The translations under genes and the position numbers were made by a program. Below are positions 45,565 to 56,169 of a DNA stretch of 64,000 nt, piece by piece; position 1 is the stretch's first letter; the number at the start of each line of letters is the position of its first letter. Source of the stretch: Hyaloperonospora brassicae (taxonomy: Eukaryota > Oomycota > Peronosporomycetes > Peronosporales > Peronosporaceae); assembly GCA_947650285.1 (NCBI GenBank), contig CANTFL010000608.1, positions 310,001 through 374,000 on the forward strand. Direction: 5' to 3'. Below the pieces are notes generated by a model. It saw only the letters and a list, made by a program, of their open reading frames with translations, searched no databases and was not told the DNA's origin.

Positions 45565-46719
45565 CTACTGACCCCGATCATTTTTTGATGGCCCGTCTCG
45601 CTGTTGCGGTGTCGCAACAGCGCTGGACCCACGCCCATTGCCCTTTCTGGCAAATGGTCGTCCATTTCGCTCAGTACTGTTTGGTACTGGGCGTGGAGCA
45701 CTACACTCGTATGCGTAGTGCCCTAACTTCTGACAGCGATTGCACCTCTGCAATCGCTTGTTGTTTGAAGAGCGAGGTCTCTCGCTCTCAACATAGCAGA
45801 GGTCCATTGGTTCTGGACCTCCGATCTCTTGTCGTCTTGGTGGACGGTAAGAGTTTGAGCTAGCATGAGCCTGTCTCATGCTAAAGTCTTCCTGTTCTGC
45901 GGCTGATATCGCTTCTTCAAGCGTATTCAGCTCAAGGCGGAACAGGTGGCTCCTGACGGGTCCTTCTGCGAGCCCTTGCATGAACACCGTAATCAACGTG
46001 TGTTCATGAACTGGGTTAGCAGTTATACTACTCGCTAGGAGTCGTATATGTTGTGCGTAAGCGTGCACATTACGCTTACCCTGCTTGAGTTTCAGGAGCT
46101 CAGAACGAGCCCTGAACTCAGCTCGTGGCGGCTCAAACGTTTGTCTGAGCCGGGACTTGAATTCATCTAGCGACCTAAACACATTTAGGTCGCTATTCTC
46201 GAGTCCCAGGGACCAAGTTTTGGCACGCCCTGCCAAGTGGGTCTGAGCAAATGTGAGTTTCATTTGCTCATCTTCGACGCGACGAGCCCTTAAGGCTCTG
46301 TCGAGTTCGACAAACCATAATAACAGGGAGTCCTCCGGGACTCCACTGTACTTGGAGATGTCAACCTTCATGACCTCGGGACGACGCGCATGTGCCGTCC
46401 CGCCCACAGAAGCATGGAATTGCTGCTGTCTCAACAGCTCTGTCTGTTGCGCACCGAGTTCTCTCAACTGCTCGGCCTGTTGAGAGCCTTGCTGGTGAAG
46501 TAAGGCTACTTTCTCCCTTTCGGCGACAAGTTCACTTTGGATGAACTTGGCTATAGCGGCATGTTGTTGGTCTCTGTCTAGAGACTCCAACATGGCGCTA
46601 ATGGCGAACTTGCCTACGGTAGAACTCATTCGTTCTACCGCACCCCATTCGATGTCACTCAAATGGGTAAACTCTTCACGCGTGGCGTGAAAGGTCTCTT
46701 CATCATCCAACATGTTCAT
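45565..46719 (-). CDS. gag of copy A
   Basis: Intact 384-codon ORF with ATG at 46719, 44 bp inside the 5' LTR. An N-terminal helical and Gln-rich coiled stretch (LHQQGSQQAEQLRELGAQQ) is followed by the retrotransposon gag core (LLLWFVELDRALRARRV, LAGRAKTWSLG, LRQTFEPPRAEFRARSELL) and a zinc knuckle CNRCQKLGHYAYEC at 326-339. The basic tail ends NDRGQ. It forms the capsid of the particle. The stop lies in a cggggtcagtag context where a -1 shift would enter protease. Confidence 0.9.
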   Translation of the reverse strand: MNMLDDEETFHATREEFTHLSDIEWGAVERMSSTVGKFAISAMLESLDRDQQHAAIAKFIQSELVAEREKVALLHQQGSQQAEQLRELGAQQTELLRQQQFHASVGGTAHARRPEVMKVDISKYSGVPEDSLLLWFVELDRALRARRVEDEQMKLTFAQTHLAGRAKTWSLGLENSDLNVFRSLDEFKSRLRQTFEPPRAEFRARSELLKLKQGKRNVHAYAQHIRLLASSITANPVHEHTLITVFMQGLAEGPVRSHLFRLELNTLEEAISAAEQEDFSMRQAHASSNSYRPPRRQEIGGPEPMDLCYVESERPRSSNNKRLQRCNRCQKLGHYAYECSAPRPVPNSTERNGRPFARKGNGRGSSAVATPQQRDGPSKNDRGQ

Positions 46720-46751
46720 GTTGGATGTTGTGGTCCTTGGAAGGACAACAA

Positions 46752-46761
46752 AGTGCTACCA
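46752..46761 (-). other. primer-binding site of copy A
   Basis: On the minus strand tggtagcact begins two bases after the LTR end; TGG pairs with a tRNA CCA end. The same site occurs in copies B and C. The primer tRNA is not identified. Confidence 0.65.
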
Positions 46762-46763
46762 GG

Positions 46764-47156
46764 TGTAACGGGGCACACCCTTGCGTGAACTTAACGCAAG
46801 GGCTTCGGGTGCCCCGACAGACGTACACGAGGAGAACGAGGAAGCGTAGGATAAGGAAAAAGTAAAACTGTTCTATTAATATAATTAAGTCCTTTTGCTA
46901 CTGTCTCTCTGTTTGACTTAACTTAATTATGCTAATATAACTGAGTGTATGGTGACGTCTCGTCACCATTCATTGCGTGCGTCTTTCGGCGATTGGTGGG
47001 TTGATATCATCAAGATATCAACCAATGAACAGACTCTTTGATCGACCCTTCAATATCACCACTTTGGTGATCTTGTTTAAAGAATATTCAACTTCATATT
47101 CTTTATTGTCACTTTCCTTAAAGTGACAATTCCATGTAACGGGCTGCCCCGTTACA
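46764..47156 (-). repeat. 5' LTR of copy A (right in the window)
   Basis: 393 bp, tgtaacgggg...ccccgttaca in plus orientation, perfect 10-bp terminal inverted repeats of TG...CA type. Matches 39173-39564 at about 96-97 percent. Confidence 0.93.
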
Positions 47157-47161
47157 TAGAG
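47157..47161 (+). other. right target-site duplication of copy A
   Basis: tagag, same as 39168-39172. Confidence 0.85.
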
Positions 47162-49369
47162 AGTGATGCGATGTATGCTTGCAGTCTGTCACCCTGGATC
47201 GTTGCCATCGCGTACGCGTTTGATGTGGCCGTATCTCTCGCAGTTCAGCTCGATCAATGTAATGGATAATTGTTCTTGTCTTTTTTTCTACCACAACTCA
47301 AGGAGTATGCACAAGGAACGAGTAAGTTGACGGTCCCCTCTTCGCTTGACCGACTGAACGTACGCGTATAAGAGGGTATTTTGTACAGGTCGAAGAACGC
47401 CTTTGGGCTTGTTGGGGCGAATGATGTGAGCAATGCCAAGCAGACAATGTCAATCGAGGTGACTGAGCGTCGGGCTTGCGATGCTATCTATAGTCATCTA
47501 TGATTCTGTGTTGTAGCCAAATGGACAAGATGCACTTGTCCGCCACACAATTTGCTCAGCTGTGACCAGATAATGCGCGAGAGCTATATTCCTCTTCTCG
47601 CAGTGCGGCACTACTCACTGTCCTCGTTACCTCCTGCTTCATGTGTCGCATATTTTTGCATGTTTGCGAGGATGCGACGAGCAACCGCGTCTTTGCTGTC
47701 TCCTTCTACTCACAGGAACGCTCCTCCCTCGAAATGAAGCTACGAGACACTGTCGAAGTGGTGGCCACGAAACAAGCCTGACAAGTGTATATTGCCAAGA
47801 GCATGGACGTAGTTGGAATAGTCAGACCGAGCGAAAGAGCATGGACGTAGTTGGAATAGTCAGACCGAGTGACATCTCGCTGGAACAGCGTTGCACGGTG
47901 AAGTCTTGACCATCGCTTGGGCGTATTTCTTATGACCGCCGTGTACCGAATTTCGAAGACTAGGTAGGGTGCACATGGAATCGGTGAGTAAAACTGCGAC
48001 GTATCTTCAGGTACGCGAGCGACCGCTATATCCTGTCGGGCACATGGGATCTGTGTGCATTCGACCCGACGCGCAAAATCTTCCCGGCTGACATTACGCG
48101 CAGGTTTACCAATGCTGAACGCATATTTTTTCTGGCTTTATGCGTCTCGGTCGTTGCGTAGGTGATGGACAGCACAGGCACAAGTCTATCGAATATGTGG
48201 CGCATGTGCCCTTGCATGACTGCGTTTGCCTGCACTTCGTGGCAAACGATTCCACAGACTGAGTGTACTCTTAGTGAAGTATCATGACGCATACGCAATC
48301 AAAAGCGCTCTCTTTCAGTCGGATTGCAACTGCGAAGGGAATCGTGTGACTCATGCAACCAGTTGTCGGTGCCGGGGACACATGTAGATGAAGTAAGTAG
48401 AACGAGTTGTGTCCTGGTCGTCGCGTTCGAGCCAATCGCTTACGCTGGTACGTCTCACGATTGTTTGTAGCCTCGAACACGGACCGCTGATGGGGACATG
48501 TTGGTGCCCAGCATCGTACTTGCAATGACACGGATCAGATCATGATGTGGTTCAGTTATTTTGACAACATCGACATTCAGTGTTTCGTATTAACGATCGA
48601 TGAATTCTGTCAAGCGGTCTGCTGACGTTTGCTGTAACAACTGCGGTACAACGCGCTGTCAGCGCATTGCTATCGAAGTAAATAAAGGTTACAGGTGCAA
48701 CGGTTTGCTCGTTTGCCCCATTTCGGACTTCGACCTGCGTCGACACGCAGCATGCGGTCCATTTGTGATCGAGTAAAAGCCACTATACGCCTGTCCTTGG
48801 TCGCTTTCTTGCAACCGACGAAAGGCGACTTACAGCAAATGGGTCGCACAATGAAGAGGAGGCCAACTTCCATTTCTCAGATTGTTTGTTGCTTTGATCG
48901 TGTACGGGCGTTTCTGTACATCGACGTTTTGATCCGTGGGAAACAAACTTTGTCTCGAATAACGTCAGACCTTTTCGACCGACCGGGCTGTTTCGACATA
49001 CTGTACAAGCCTCGAAATTGGATGAGAGGAAGTCGACAAGTTCCGACACGTAGTTAAAACGTCGCATCGGTCGAAACACAACTCTACTTATCGATATTCG
49101 ACTTCGTTTCCGAACATCTAGATAAAAAGAAATCGCTGCATTATTCGACATCTGCGGTAATGTTGCTCGAACAATAAGTGCGCATCGACTCGACGTCACG
49201 TTCGCCACACCCACACACACGACCCCTCGCGACCTTCGTTTGACCCTCTTATCCAGCATCTCATGCTCGACTACAGGAACGCGCCCCCCTTTTTTGCGCA
49301 CTCTCGGCCCCCTTGAATCGATTTGACCTCATCGTTTTTGACGCGGTGGGGTCCGTTTTTGACGCATTG
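47162..49369. other. intergenic stretch before the polo-like kinase
   Basis: No supported gene. A tandem duplication of about 35 bp (agagcatggacgtagttgga and following) lies at about 47801-47872. Short coding-like text near 47690-47750 (SSLEMKLRDTVEVV) is not extendable. Confidence 0.45.
47801..47872 (+). repeat. tandem duplication, two units of about 35 bp
   Basis: Two adjacent copies of gagcatggacgtagttgga followed by atagtcagaccgag, differing by one or two bases at the junction. Confidence 0.8.
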
Positions 49370-52100
49370 ATGACAATGTCCGGCGTGCCAAAAGGCGCGA
49401 CCGCCGGGCACTCGTCCGCGTCCAGCGCCGCTGCACTGCACGTCAAGCAGCGCTCCCGCACCAGCAGCAACGACGCAGCCCGTCGCGTGTACGACAGCGA
49501 CAGGTTTAAGCTCGTGCAGCGCCGTCGCGCCTCCACCAGTCCGAGCCACGCGCTGCCGTCCACTTTTAAGCCAATCAGCGGTCAAGAAGCGAGTGCAGAA
49601 GGGGCGCACAGGGCCGACCCGGTGGTCGGTCGAGCCGCAGACACGGCGTCGAGGGAGCAGACTCAGAAGCCGACTCAGAACAAGTCGAAGAAGACAAAGA
49701 AAGAGGCGACGCCGCAGCCGGTCGTGCCGCTTCAGATTGTCGAGACGTGGGCGAATGCTCAAGAAGGAGACGTCGAGACGCGGACGTACGTGAAGGGCAA
49801 ATTTCTCGGCAAGGTACGAGGCGGTTTGTGGAGTGTGCTGCTGGACGCATTGTGGAGAATTGCTGACATTTGTGTTGTTGTTGTCGTTGCTGTTGTGTCT
49901 GTGTTTGATTGATACACTTATTTTTGTGCTGCTAATGACTGGTGGTGTAGGGAGGGTTTGCGCGCTGCTATGAGCTGACGTGCAAGCGAACGGGGAAGAG
50001 TTATGCGGCGAAAGTTGTGGCCAAGAGCTCGCTGTTGAAACTGAAGGCCAAGCAGAAAGTGGGGATACGTTTACTGCTGCTGTTGCTATTGATGTTGTTG
50101 TAAAGGGAGGAGATGAGAGTGTGGATTAAATTGATGCTCTTTGTTGTTTTCTTGTGGTTGTTTGTGCATTCTTTTGTGTTGTGTTGTCGGTCTGCGCGTG
50201 CGTGTAGTTTACGTCGGAGATCAAAATCCACAAGTCGCTACATCACCCGCAGATTGTGCAGTTTGAACACTTCTTCGAAGACGCAGACAATGCGTACATT
50301 TTGCTCGAGTTGTGTCGCAATCAGTCGATGTCGGACTTGATGCGGCGGAGGAAGCGACTATCGGAGGGCGAAGTGCGGTTCTACATGCGTCAGCTTGTGG
50401 AAGGGCTGGCGTACTTGCATAAAGCGCTGGTGATTCACCGCGACCTCAAGCTAGGTAACTTGTTTCTCACGTCCGACATGCGTCTGAAGATCGGCGACTT
50501 TGGGCTTGCAGCTCGACTTGATGACCCTGACGACCGCAAGCGTACCATGTGTGGCACGCCCAACTACATTGCGCCCGAGATATTGAACGGACAGCGAGGC
50601 GACGGACACAGTTTTGAAGTAGACATTTGGTCGACTGGTGTTGTCATGTACACGATGCTCGTGGGCAGACCCCCTTTCGAAACAGACGACGTCAAGGCTA
50701 CTTACAAGCTGATACGTGCCAATCAGTACGACTTTCCGGAGACAGCGCATGTATCACGATCAGCTCAATCGCTTGTTCGCAGTATTCTGCGCAATGATCC
50801 TGGTGCAAGACCATCATTGGAGCAGATCATGAAGCACCCGTTTTTGGCCGATGAGTTCGTACCGGCTACGTTGCCTAGAACTGCACTGCTCGTGACACCG
50901 CCTTCGTGCAAACGTCAATCGTTCGTCACCCGTCATAGTGATAGCGAACGTTTTGCAAGCTCAGCTGAAGGTGTGGCTCCAGCGCCGTCTGCTGCATCAA
51001 AAAGGTGTCCACTTCAGACAAGAGATGCCAATGCTTACGCTCAGCGCGCTTCGGATCCCGGGGCATTACCCAACCTGTTGCAGTCGCTACCTCCTGCTTA
51101 TAAGCGTGACGGCACAAGAAGAGCAGCAGGGTTTTCAGGCTCGACTACAAGACAAGTGACAACAAGCGGCAGCACTACGGTTGTCCGATCGCCGCACGAT
51201 AGGATAGGGGATACCCCGGTCTGTTCCCAAAACGCATTGCAGGCGGCGTACAAGACATTATCTCGATTGTTTTACCTGCAAGAGCACAGCCACAACCGAG
51301 ACGACGGCGGTGCGAGGTTGAGTGAGTCGTCCCCTGCTGCCACAATCGTTGCTGCAGCGCAGAGATTGAAAAAGGTTCGCGCTGAGGCAGATGCTATCTG
51401 TCCGCTTGTTCCGGCCACATTGTGGATATCACAATGGGTAGACTACACGTCAAAGTATGGTATCGGCTACATGCTTTCGAATGGCGAATCGGGTGTGTAC
51501 TTCAATGACTCTACGAAAATGATATCATCAGCAGACGGACGGGTCTTTGAGTACATCGAACGTCAAAGCAGTCATTATCCAGGGGCAGACTCTCAAGTCC
51601 GCTACACAATGGACAACTACGATCCCGTGCTCAACAAGAAGGTGACGCTGTTAGGCCACTTCAAAGGCTATTTGGTGGACGCCCGTGCGGAAAATGACGA
51701 GGCAGATGCCCTCGAAAGTCAGCTTGCCAGGTCCTTCGTGTTGTCGTCTCGCGGAGAAGGCACGGACACCGGGACACTCGAAAACTGTAGTGGCGACGGT
51801 ATGGTCGAACCGATGGTGTATGTGACGAAGTGGGTCAAGACTCGTCATGCGGTGCTGTTCCAGCTGTCCAACCGAACACTGCAGTTTAATTTCTTCGACA
51901 AGTCGAAGCTCATGCTATCCGCAAACGCTTGTGTTGCGACCTATCTCAATCGCGATGGTGACCTGGCGGTGTTTCCATCCGCAACAGCTGTCCTCACATC
52001 CGAGCGGCCGGATCTAGGCAAACGCTTACGTTATGCCAAAGACATGCTGCAGCAAATGGTGCGTACGACGGAGTCCAAGTCAAAAGGTAGTGTGACTTGA
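49370..52100 (+). CDS. PLK: polo-like kinase (kinase domain plus two polo boxes)
   Basis: Exons 49370-49813, 49951-50058 and 50208-52100; introns 137 and 149 bp (gtacga...gtgtag; gtgggg...gtgtag), both phase 0. Product 814 residues. Residues 1-138 are disordered and basic. The kinase domain has glycine loop GKGGFARCYE across intron 1, Lys169, HRDLKLGNL (Asp263), DFGLA (Asp281) and activation-loop Thr297 in KRTMCGTPNYIAPE, the site equivalent to human PLK1 T210. After a linker of about 190 residues come polo box 1 (LWISQWVDYTSKYGIGYML, near 590) and polo box 2 (KWVKTRHAVLFQLSN, near 724). This is the PLK1 layout; the kinase drives mitotic entry, centrosome function and cytokinesis. ATG 49370 (or 49376) is the first in frame after an upstream TTG. 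In polo box 2 the pincer His appears to be Lys (FFDKSKLML). Confidence 0.92.
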
Positions 52101-53804
52101 AAAGGGCGCCCTGACCTGTAGCATATCGCCCCTTCGCGTAAATATAAGTTCTGGTGTCCATGCTCTGATATCGGTGGACATACGTTCGTCTGAAGTTTCG
52201 AGCATGTGGTTTGTTACAAACGAAGCTCCTTCTGAGTGAAGGTCAGGAGGTCGCTGTTACTGCTGTCCATGTCGTTGCCATATGACGATTGCTGAAAATA
52301 TTTGGCTCGTTGTTCCTTACGACGTCCTCCACGTTCGCTGGCTGACGGTCTCTTTTGTCTGGTGCAGCACTTACAAGAACGATGAGGTGTCTTCTGATGA
52401 TCCGAGTGTTCATTCGAATGGGTCTTCGTGCATCTCCTTTTACGCAAAGACCTTCGATCTCTGTTGTTTATTGCACCGTTGCTGTCAGTGTTTGTCAAAG
52501 ACGCCACAAAACAGTCCTTTACTGCGTAACTCCGACGTCCGAGCTACAGCATGATTGTTTACGCCTGCACTTGTCATGTTCAATGTGCGTATTCCAAACA
52601 CCAGCTGTAATCATTATAATCACGCCAATACGGTTGATTGGTAAGCAGCATTACAAATCCATCATCAGAGTTGGTCACATTAAGCACATGGTAATCGAGA
52701 ACGCGGGATTATGGCAAAAGTTCTGGAACCGATCAGTGATCCCGATGATGGCCCTCTCGATATCGCAACGAGAGCTGATGCTACGAACATCGGGTCGTTG
52801 ATCGACTCCAAGCGCCACTTTATCCATCCAAGCGACTCGACTTTCGCGCACTCACCTACTCAATTGTTTGCTTATCAGTATTTCCGGGAGCTTCGACGGA
52901 CCGCTTGACTAGTCGCCTGCGCAGGCACAAATCTCTTCCACAGCTCACGTCGCAGACCATTTTTTCGTCGCCCACCTCTACAGACCCATGCCGTCAGCAG
53001 TAACGTGATCCCCTGCATAAAAGTGTCAACGATGTCACCCCTATCTCAGCACGGATGCGAAGATGCTGTTATTTGCCGTATAACGCTAAACGCGTTCATG
53101 GTGATCTCAAGTCGTCGACCGTGATGTCGATCGAAAGCGCTTTTTATCAGCTCAACGACATGGAACACCCGAGCCTTTTCTAACGGCGCCGCTTCGTTTG
53201 CACACGGGCAGTTTGCAACGTGCAGACTGTCGAAGGACATGCGCCTTTTTTCTATATTGTCTGGACTCTTCGCAAGGTTTTCCAGTCCGTGGTCAGCGCC
53301 GATCTGGGCTGCCGAATCGTAACTGGTCGCACGGTACAGAAAGGACCTTGAAACGGGGTCATCGTCGCGTCTTTATCAGACCGGAATCAGACGCGGACGA
53401 AACCAGCCGCACGTCAACCGCAACCTGCATATACAGCGCAAGGACGACAAGCTTAGCACAGGAAATGCAGGAGAAGAAGAAGGATAAACACGAGACTGTT
53501 GGTTTTTCATCAACCGACAGAAGCGTCCAGTAAAGCAGCTGGAACGACAGAAACGACAGAAAGTGCGACCGGTTTCTTTTCCACCAAAGCCGGTCACGGA
53601 CTCGCTCGTGGGCAGAGAGAGCAGACGGGACGTTGCGGGAAGAAAAGAGCCGGCGACATGCAGGACAAGGGGGGGGGAGGGAGGAGGAGCACCTTTCGTC
53701 TCGAGTAACCCCCTCCACCCCCTCCACACCCCGTCCGCGACACGGTGCCAGCCACAACCGCTATCGCTGTCGCTCTCGACTCGAGTCACTATTGCACTTG
53801 ATCG
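52101..53804. other. intergenic; two small unsupported ORFs
   Basis: 52507-52214 minus is a basic, Ser/Arg-rich frame that could be the last exon of an unknown gene, and 52711-52908 plus is a 65-codon ATG frame. Neither has a motif. 53640-53800 is the GC-rich leader of the ankyrin gene. Confidence 0.3.
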
Positions 53805-54647
53805 ATGGAGCACGTGCGCCACCGGAACGACGTTGCCGTCTCACCCGCAGTTGTCGCCATCTGCGACCGCTACAACGCCGGCACAGACCTCGTAGTGCAC
53901 CACGTGAACGCGTTCCTCGACGTCTCGTTCCAGTGGACGCTCATGCGCGCAGCGCTTGCCGGGCACTTGCACCTCGTGCAACGCGTGAGTCGCCGTCACC
54001 CCGAGACGTTTGACTGCTGCTGTCAAGAAGCAATGGACTCGGCTGCCGAGTTTGGCCACCTCGACGTGCTGCAGTGGCTGCACGCGACCCGACGTGAGGG
54101 CTGCACGACGGACGCTATGGACATGGCGGCGTGCAACGGCCACTTGGGGATTGTCCAGTGGCTGCATGAGCACCGACGAGAGGGCTGCACGAGCAACGCT
54201 ATGGACTTTGCGGCGCAACATGGCCACTTGGCGGTCATCAAGTGGCTGCACTACAATCGACACGAAGGCGCGACGCATTATGCAATTGACAATGCGGCAA
54301 CATCAGGACACTTGGACGTGATCCAGTGGCTTCATCGTCATCGAGATGAAGGGTGTTCCCAGTCAGCTGTCGTGAATGCCATTCACGCAGGACACGAAGA
54401 CGTGGCCAAGTGGCTCGCGACGAACTGCAAAAGAGACTGTGTCGGCAAGTTGGGCTTTGTCGAGTACTTGGCGAGACGGGGGTTCTGGGACGCTGCGGCC
54501 ATAGTGGAAAAGCATCCGTACTTGAAAGAACTGGTCGACGAAATGGTGCTCACGGATAACGAAGACGACGGGGAGCAAGACCTGATCGTTTTGAACGGAG
54601 AATTCTATCTGCAGTGGAACACAGACGTCGAACACACGTGTAGATAA
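53805..54647 (+). CDS. ankyrin-like repeat protein with 28-residue units
   Basis: Intronless, 280 residues, ATG 53805. After a unit starting at about 44 (FQWTLMRAALAGHLHLVQRV) come units of exactly 28 residues: AMDSAAEFGHLDVLQWLH, AMDMAACNGHLGIVQWLH, AMDFAAQHGHLAVIKWLH, AIDNAATSGHLDVIQWLH, then AVVNAIHAGHEDVAKWLA. Each keeps the ankyrin A-A-x-x-G-H-L-x-V signature plus WLHxxRxEGC. This short variant is common in oomycetes, amoebae and giant viruses rather than animals. The C-terminal 70 residues are acidic and unlike the repeats. It is probably an intracellular protein-binding adaptor; partner unknown. Confidence 0.8.
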   Translation: MEHVRHRNDVAVSPAVVAICDRYNAGTDLVVHHVNAFLDVSFQWTLMRAALAGHLHLVQRVSRRHPETFDCCCQEAMDSAAEFGHLDVLQWLHATRREGCTTDAMDMAACNGHLGIVQWLHEHRREGCTSNAMDFAAQHGHLAVIKWLHYNRHEGATHYAIDNAATSGHLDVIQWLHRHRDEGCSQSAVVNAIHAGHEDVAKWLATNCKRDCVGKLGFVEYLARRGFWDAAAIVEKHPYLKELVDEMVLTDNEDDGEQDLIVLNGEFYLQWNTDVEHTCR

Positions 54648-56169
54648 GAAGCATGCGAGATGCGTAGTAACGTCTCGCTCGAGTGGACTAGATGATTAAA
54701 TATTTTTATTGCTGACAAAGAAGTCATTGCGAACCGATCAGTTGATACTGTATACGTTGCTCACGTGGCTTCCAATTGTCGCCTTGTAGATCACTCGTGA
54801 CAAGAAACGAATTGCGCTGCTGACCAATTTCTGACAAGTTGTTGATCGTAGAAGACATTACTTAGGCAACAAATTGGCGTACGTCAATGTCGCACGCAGT
54901 TCAATCGAATGTCGTACGGTGGATCAATTGCGTAGCCGGCTCATCCAGTCCACTGCCGATCAGCATCTGCGTCATGTTGAGGAATGACTAACAGTATCCG
55001 ATACATTGAGTCCTGCGATTGATGTGCTAGGACCAAAGCGGTAGTCATCGGGGCTGTAGCGAAGGTACCGTTCATTCAAGTTGGTATACTATTCATTAGT
55101 GCTCGTCGCATATGGTCTGAAAAAGCTCTTCGATCGAATGAGAGAATTGTTGCAAACGCTATATCTCGACAGACGCTTCACTTCTGTTTCCTTCGCCGAC
55201 ACCTGGACCCAAGATATTGATACAACGTTCGATATTGCTGCATCTAGCGTCAAAGTGTTGCTTGCTGTATTGTGGTGGTGCTTGGCTACGAGGTTCCTTG
55301 CACGATTATTGTACCGGCAGGTGTCGAAAGGGTGATCGTAAAGAGCAGAGTTTGATAGGCGCGATGATCGGCGTGCAGTCGTGTACACACGTTCTTTACA
55401 TGTTGCCGCTGAAGCAGCGAGTTGAGCTCTGTGTACGACGGGTCTAGGTTCATGATGAGTAACAATTGCGGCCATGCGTAGTCGGACGATTTCTCCGACA
55501 TATGGCGATCCCATGTAGTTGAAGTGGTGAGGCATCGGCATGGTCCACATAGTTGACACAAAAGGTCTTCCTAGGACAGATTTACTTCTTTTTCGCACCT
55601 GTCGACGCTAGCAAGATTCGTGCGTATGAGAACAATGAGAGATATACATGGGATGACACTAAAGTCTACAAGACATGGTGGGTATCGCAACAATCCTCGA
55701 ATACCGTATCTGGGCACTCACCCCTTCTTGGACGAAGAACGATAGGAGCGTCATTTCGAGCGAGCTCTTCCCCATTCCTCGGACAAATATCTCAACATCA
55801 AGTATCCACAAGATGCAGAACAATGTATCCTCAGCACAGCTTCGAAATGCTAAGGGCCTCTCATCAGCTACCCGTTCACAAGATTGGCGACTATTACGCA
55901 GTTGAGAATACGCCGCCAAAGGACCGACTTCTGTCCATGCGAATGTCTTGTGGCAAAGCAGGTCACACAAACAATCCAAACACATGACAGTTGCTTCGTT
56001 CCACACCGCCACAACTATCATTTGTATCGGCTGTGCTTGTTGAACACCTGGATGGGACAACAAGTCAACGTTTTCTTGCTGGCAAATGTCCAATGAAGGG
56101 GTATGGCTTTGACTAACCCATCTTGGATGCCACTTCAAGTTCGTAGTCTGCTCGAATCTCTCTGTAAGC
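54648..56169. other. gene-poor stretch
   Basis: 55081-55335 plus has a hydrophobic VKVLLAVLWWCLATRFLARLL segment in an 84-codon frame, not recognised. Nothing else supported. Confidence 0.35.

Larger units (their letters stand above)
39173..47156 (-). mobile_element. complete Ty3/gypsy chromovirus-like LTR retrotransposon (copy A)
   Basis: A 7984-bp element inserted on the minus strand, with two LTRs, 5-bp target duplication (tagag), primer-binding site next to the right LTR and polypurine tract next to the left LTR. Coding order on the minus strand is gag, protease, reverse transcriptase, RNase H, integrase, chromodomain, which is the Ty3/gypsy order. The LTRs differ by about 13 substitutions and one indel in 393 bp, so insertion is fairly recent, yet pol is broken in at least six places. 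A separate long ORF (39697-41298) runs on the plus strand, partly antisense to the integrase C terminus and chromodomain. Short perfect inverted repeats fill the whole element. Confidence 0.93.

Noticed and set aside
47690..47870. LEMKLRDTVEVV and DVVGIVRPS text recalling an OB-fold protein
   Set aside because: Too short, interrupted by stops and overlapping the tandem duplication.
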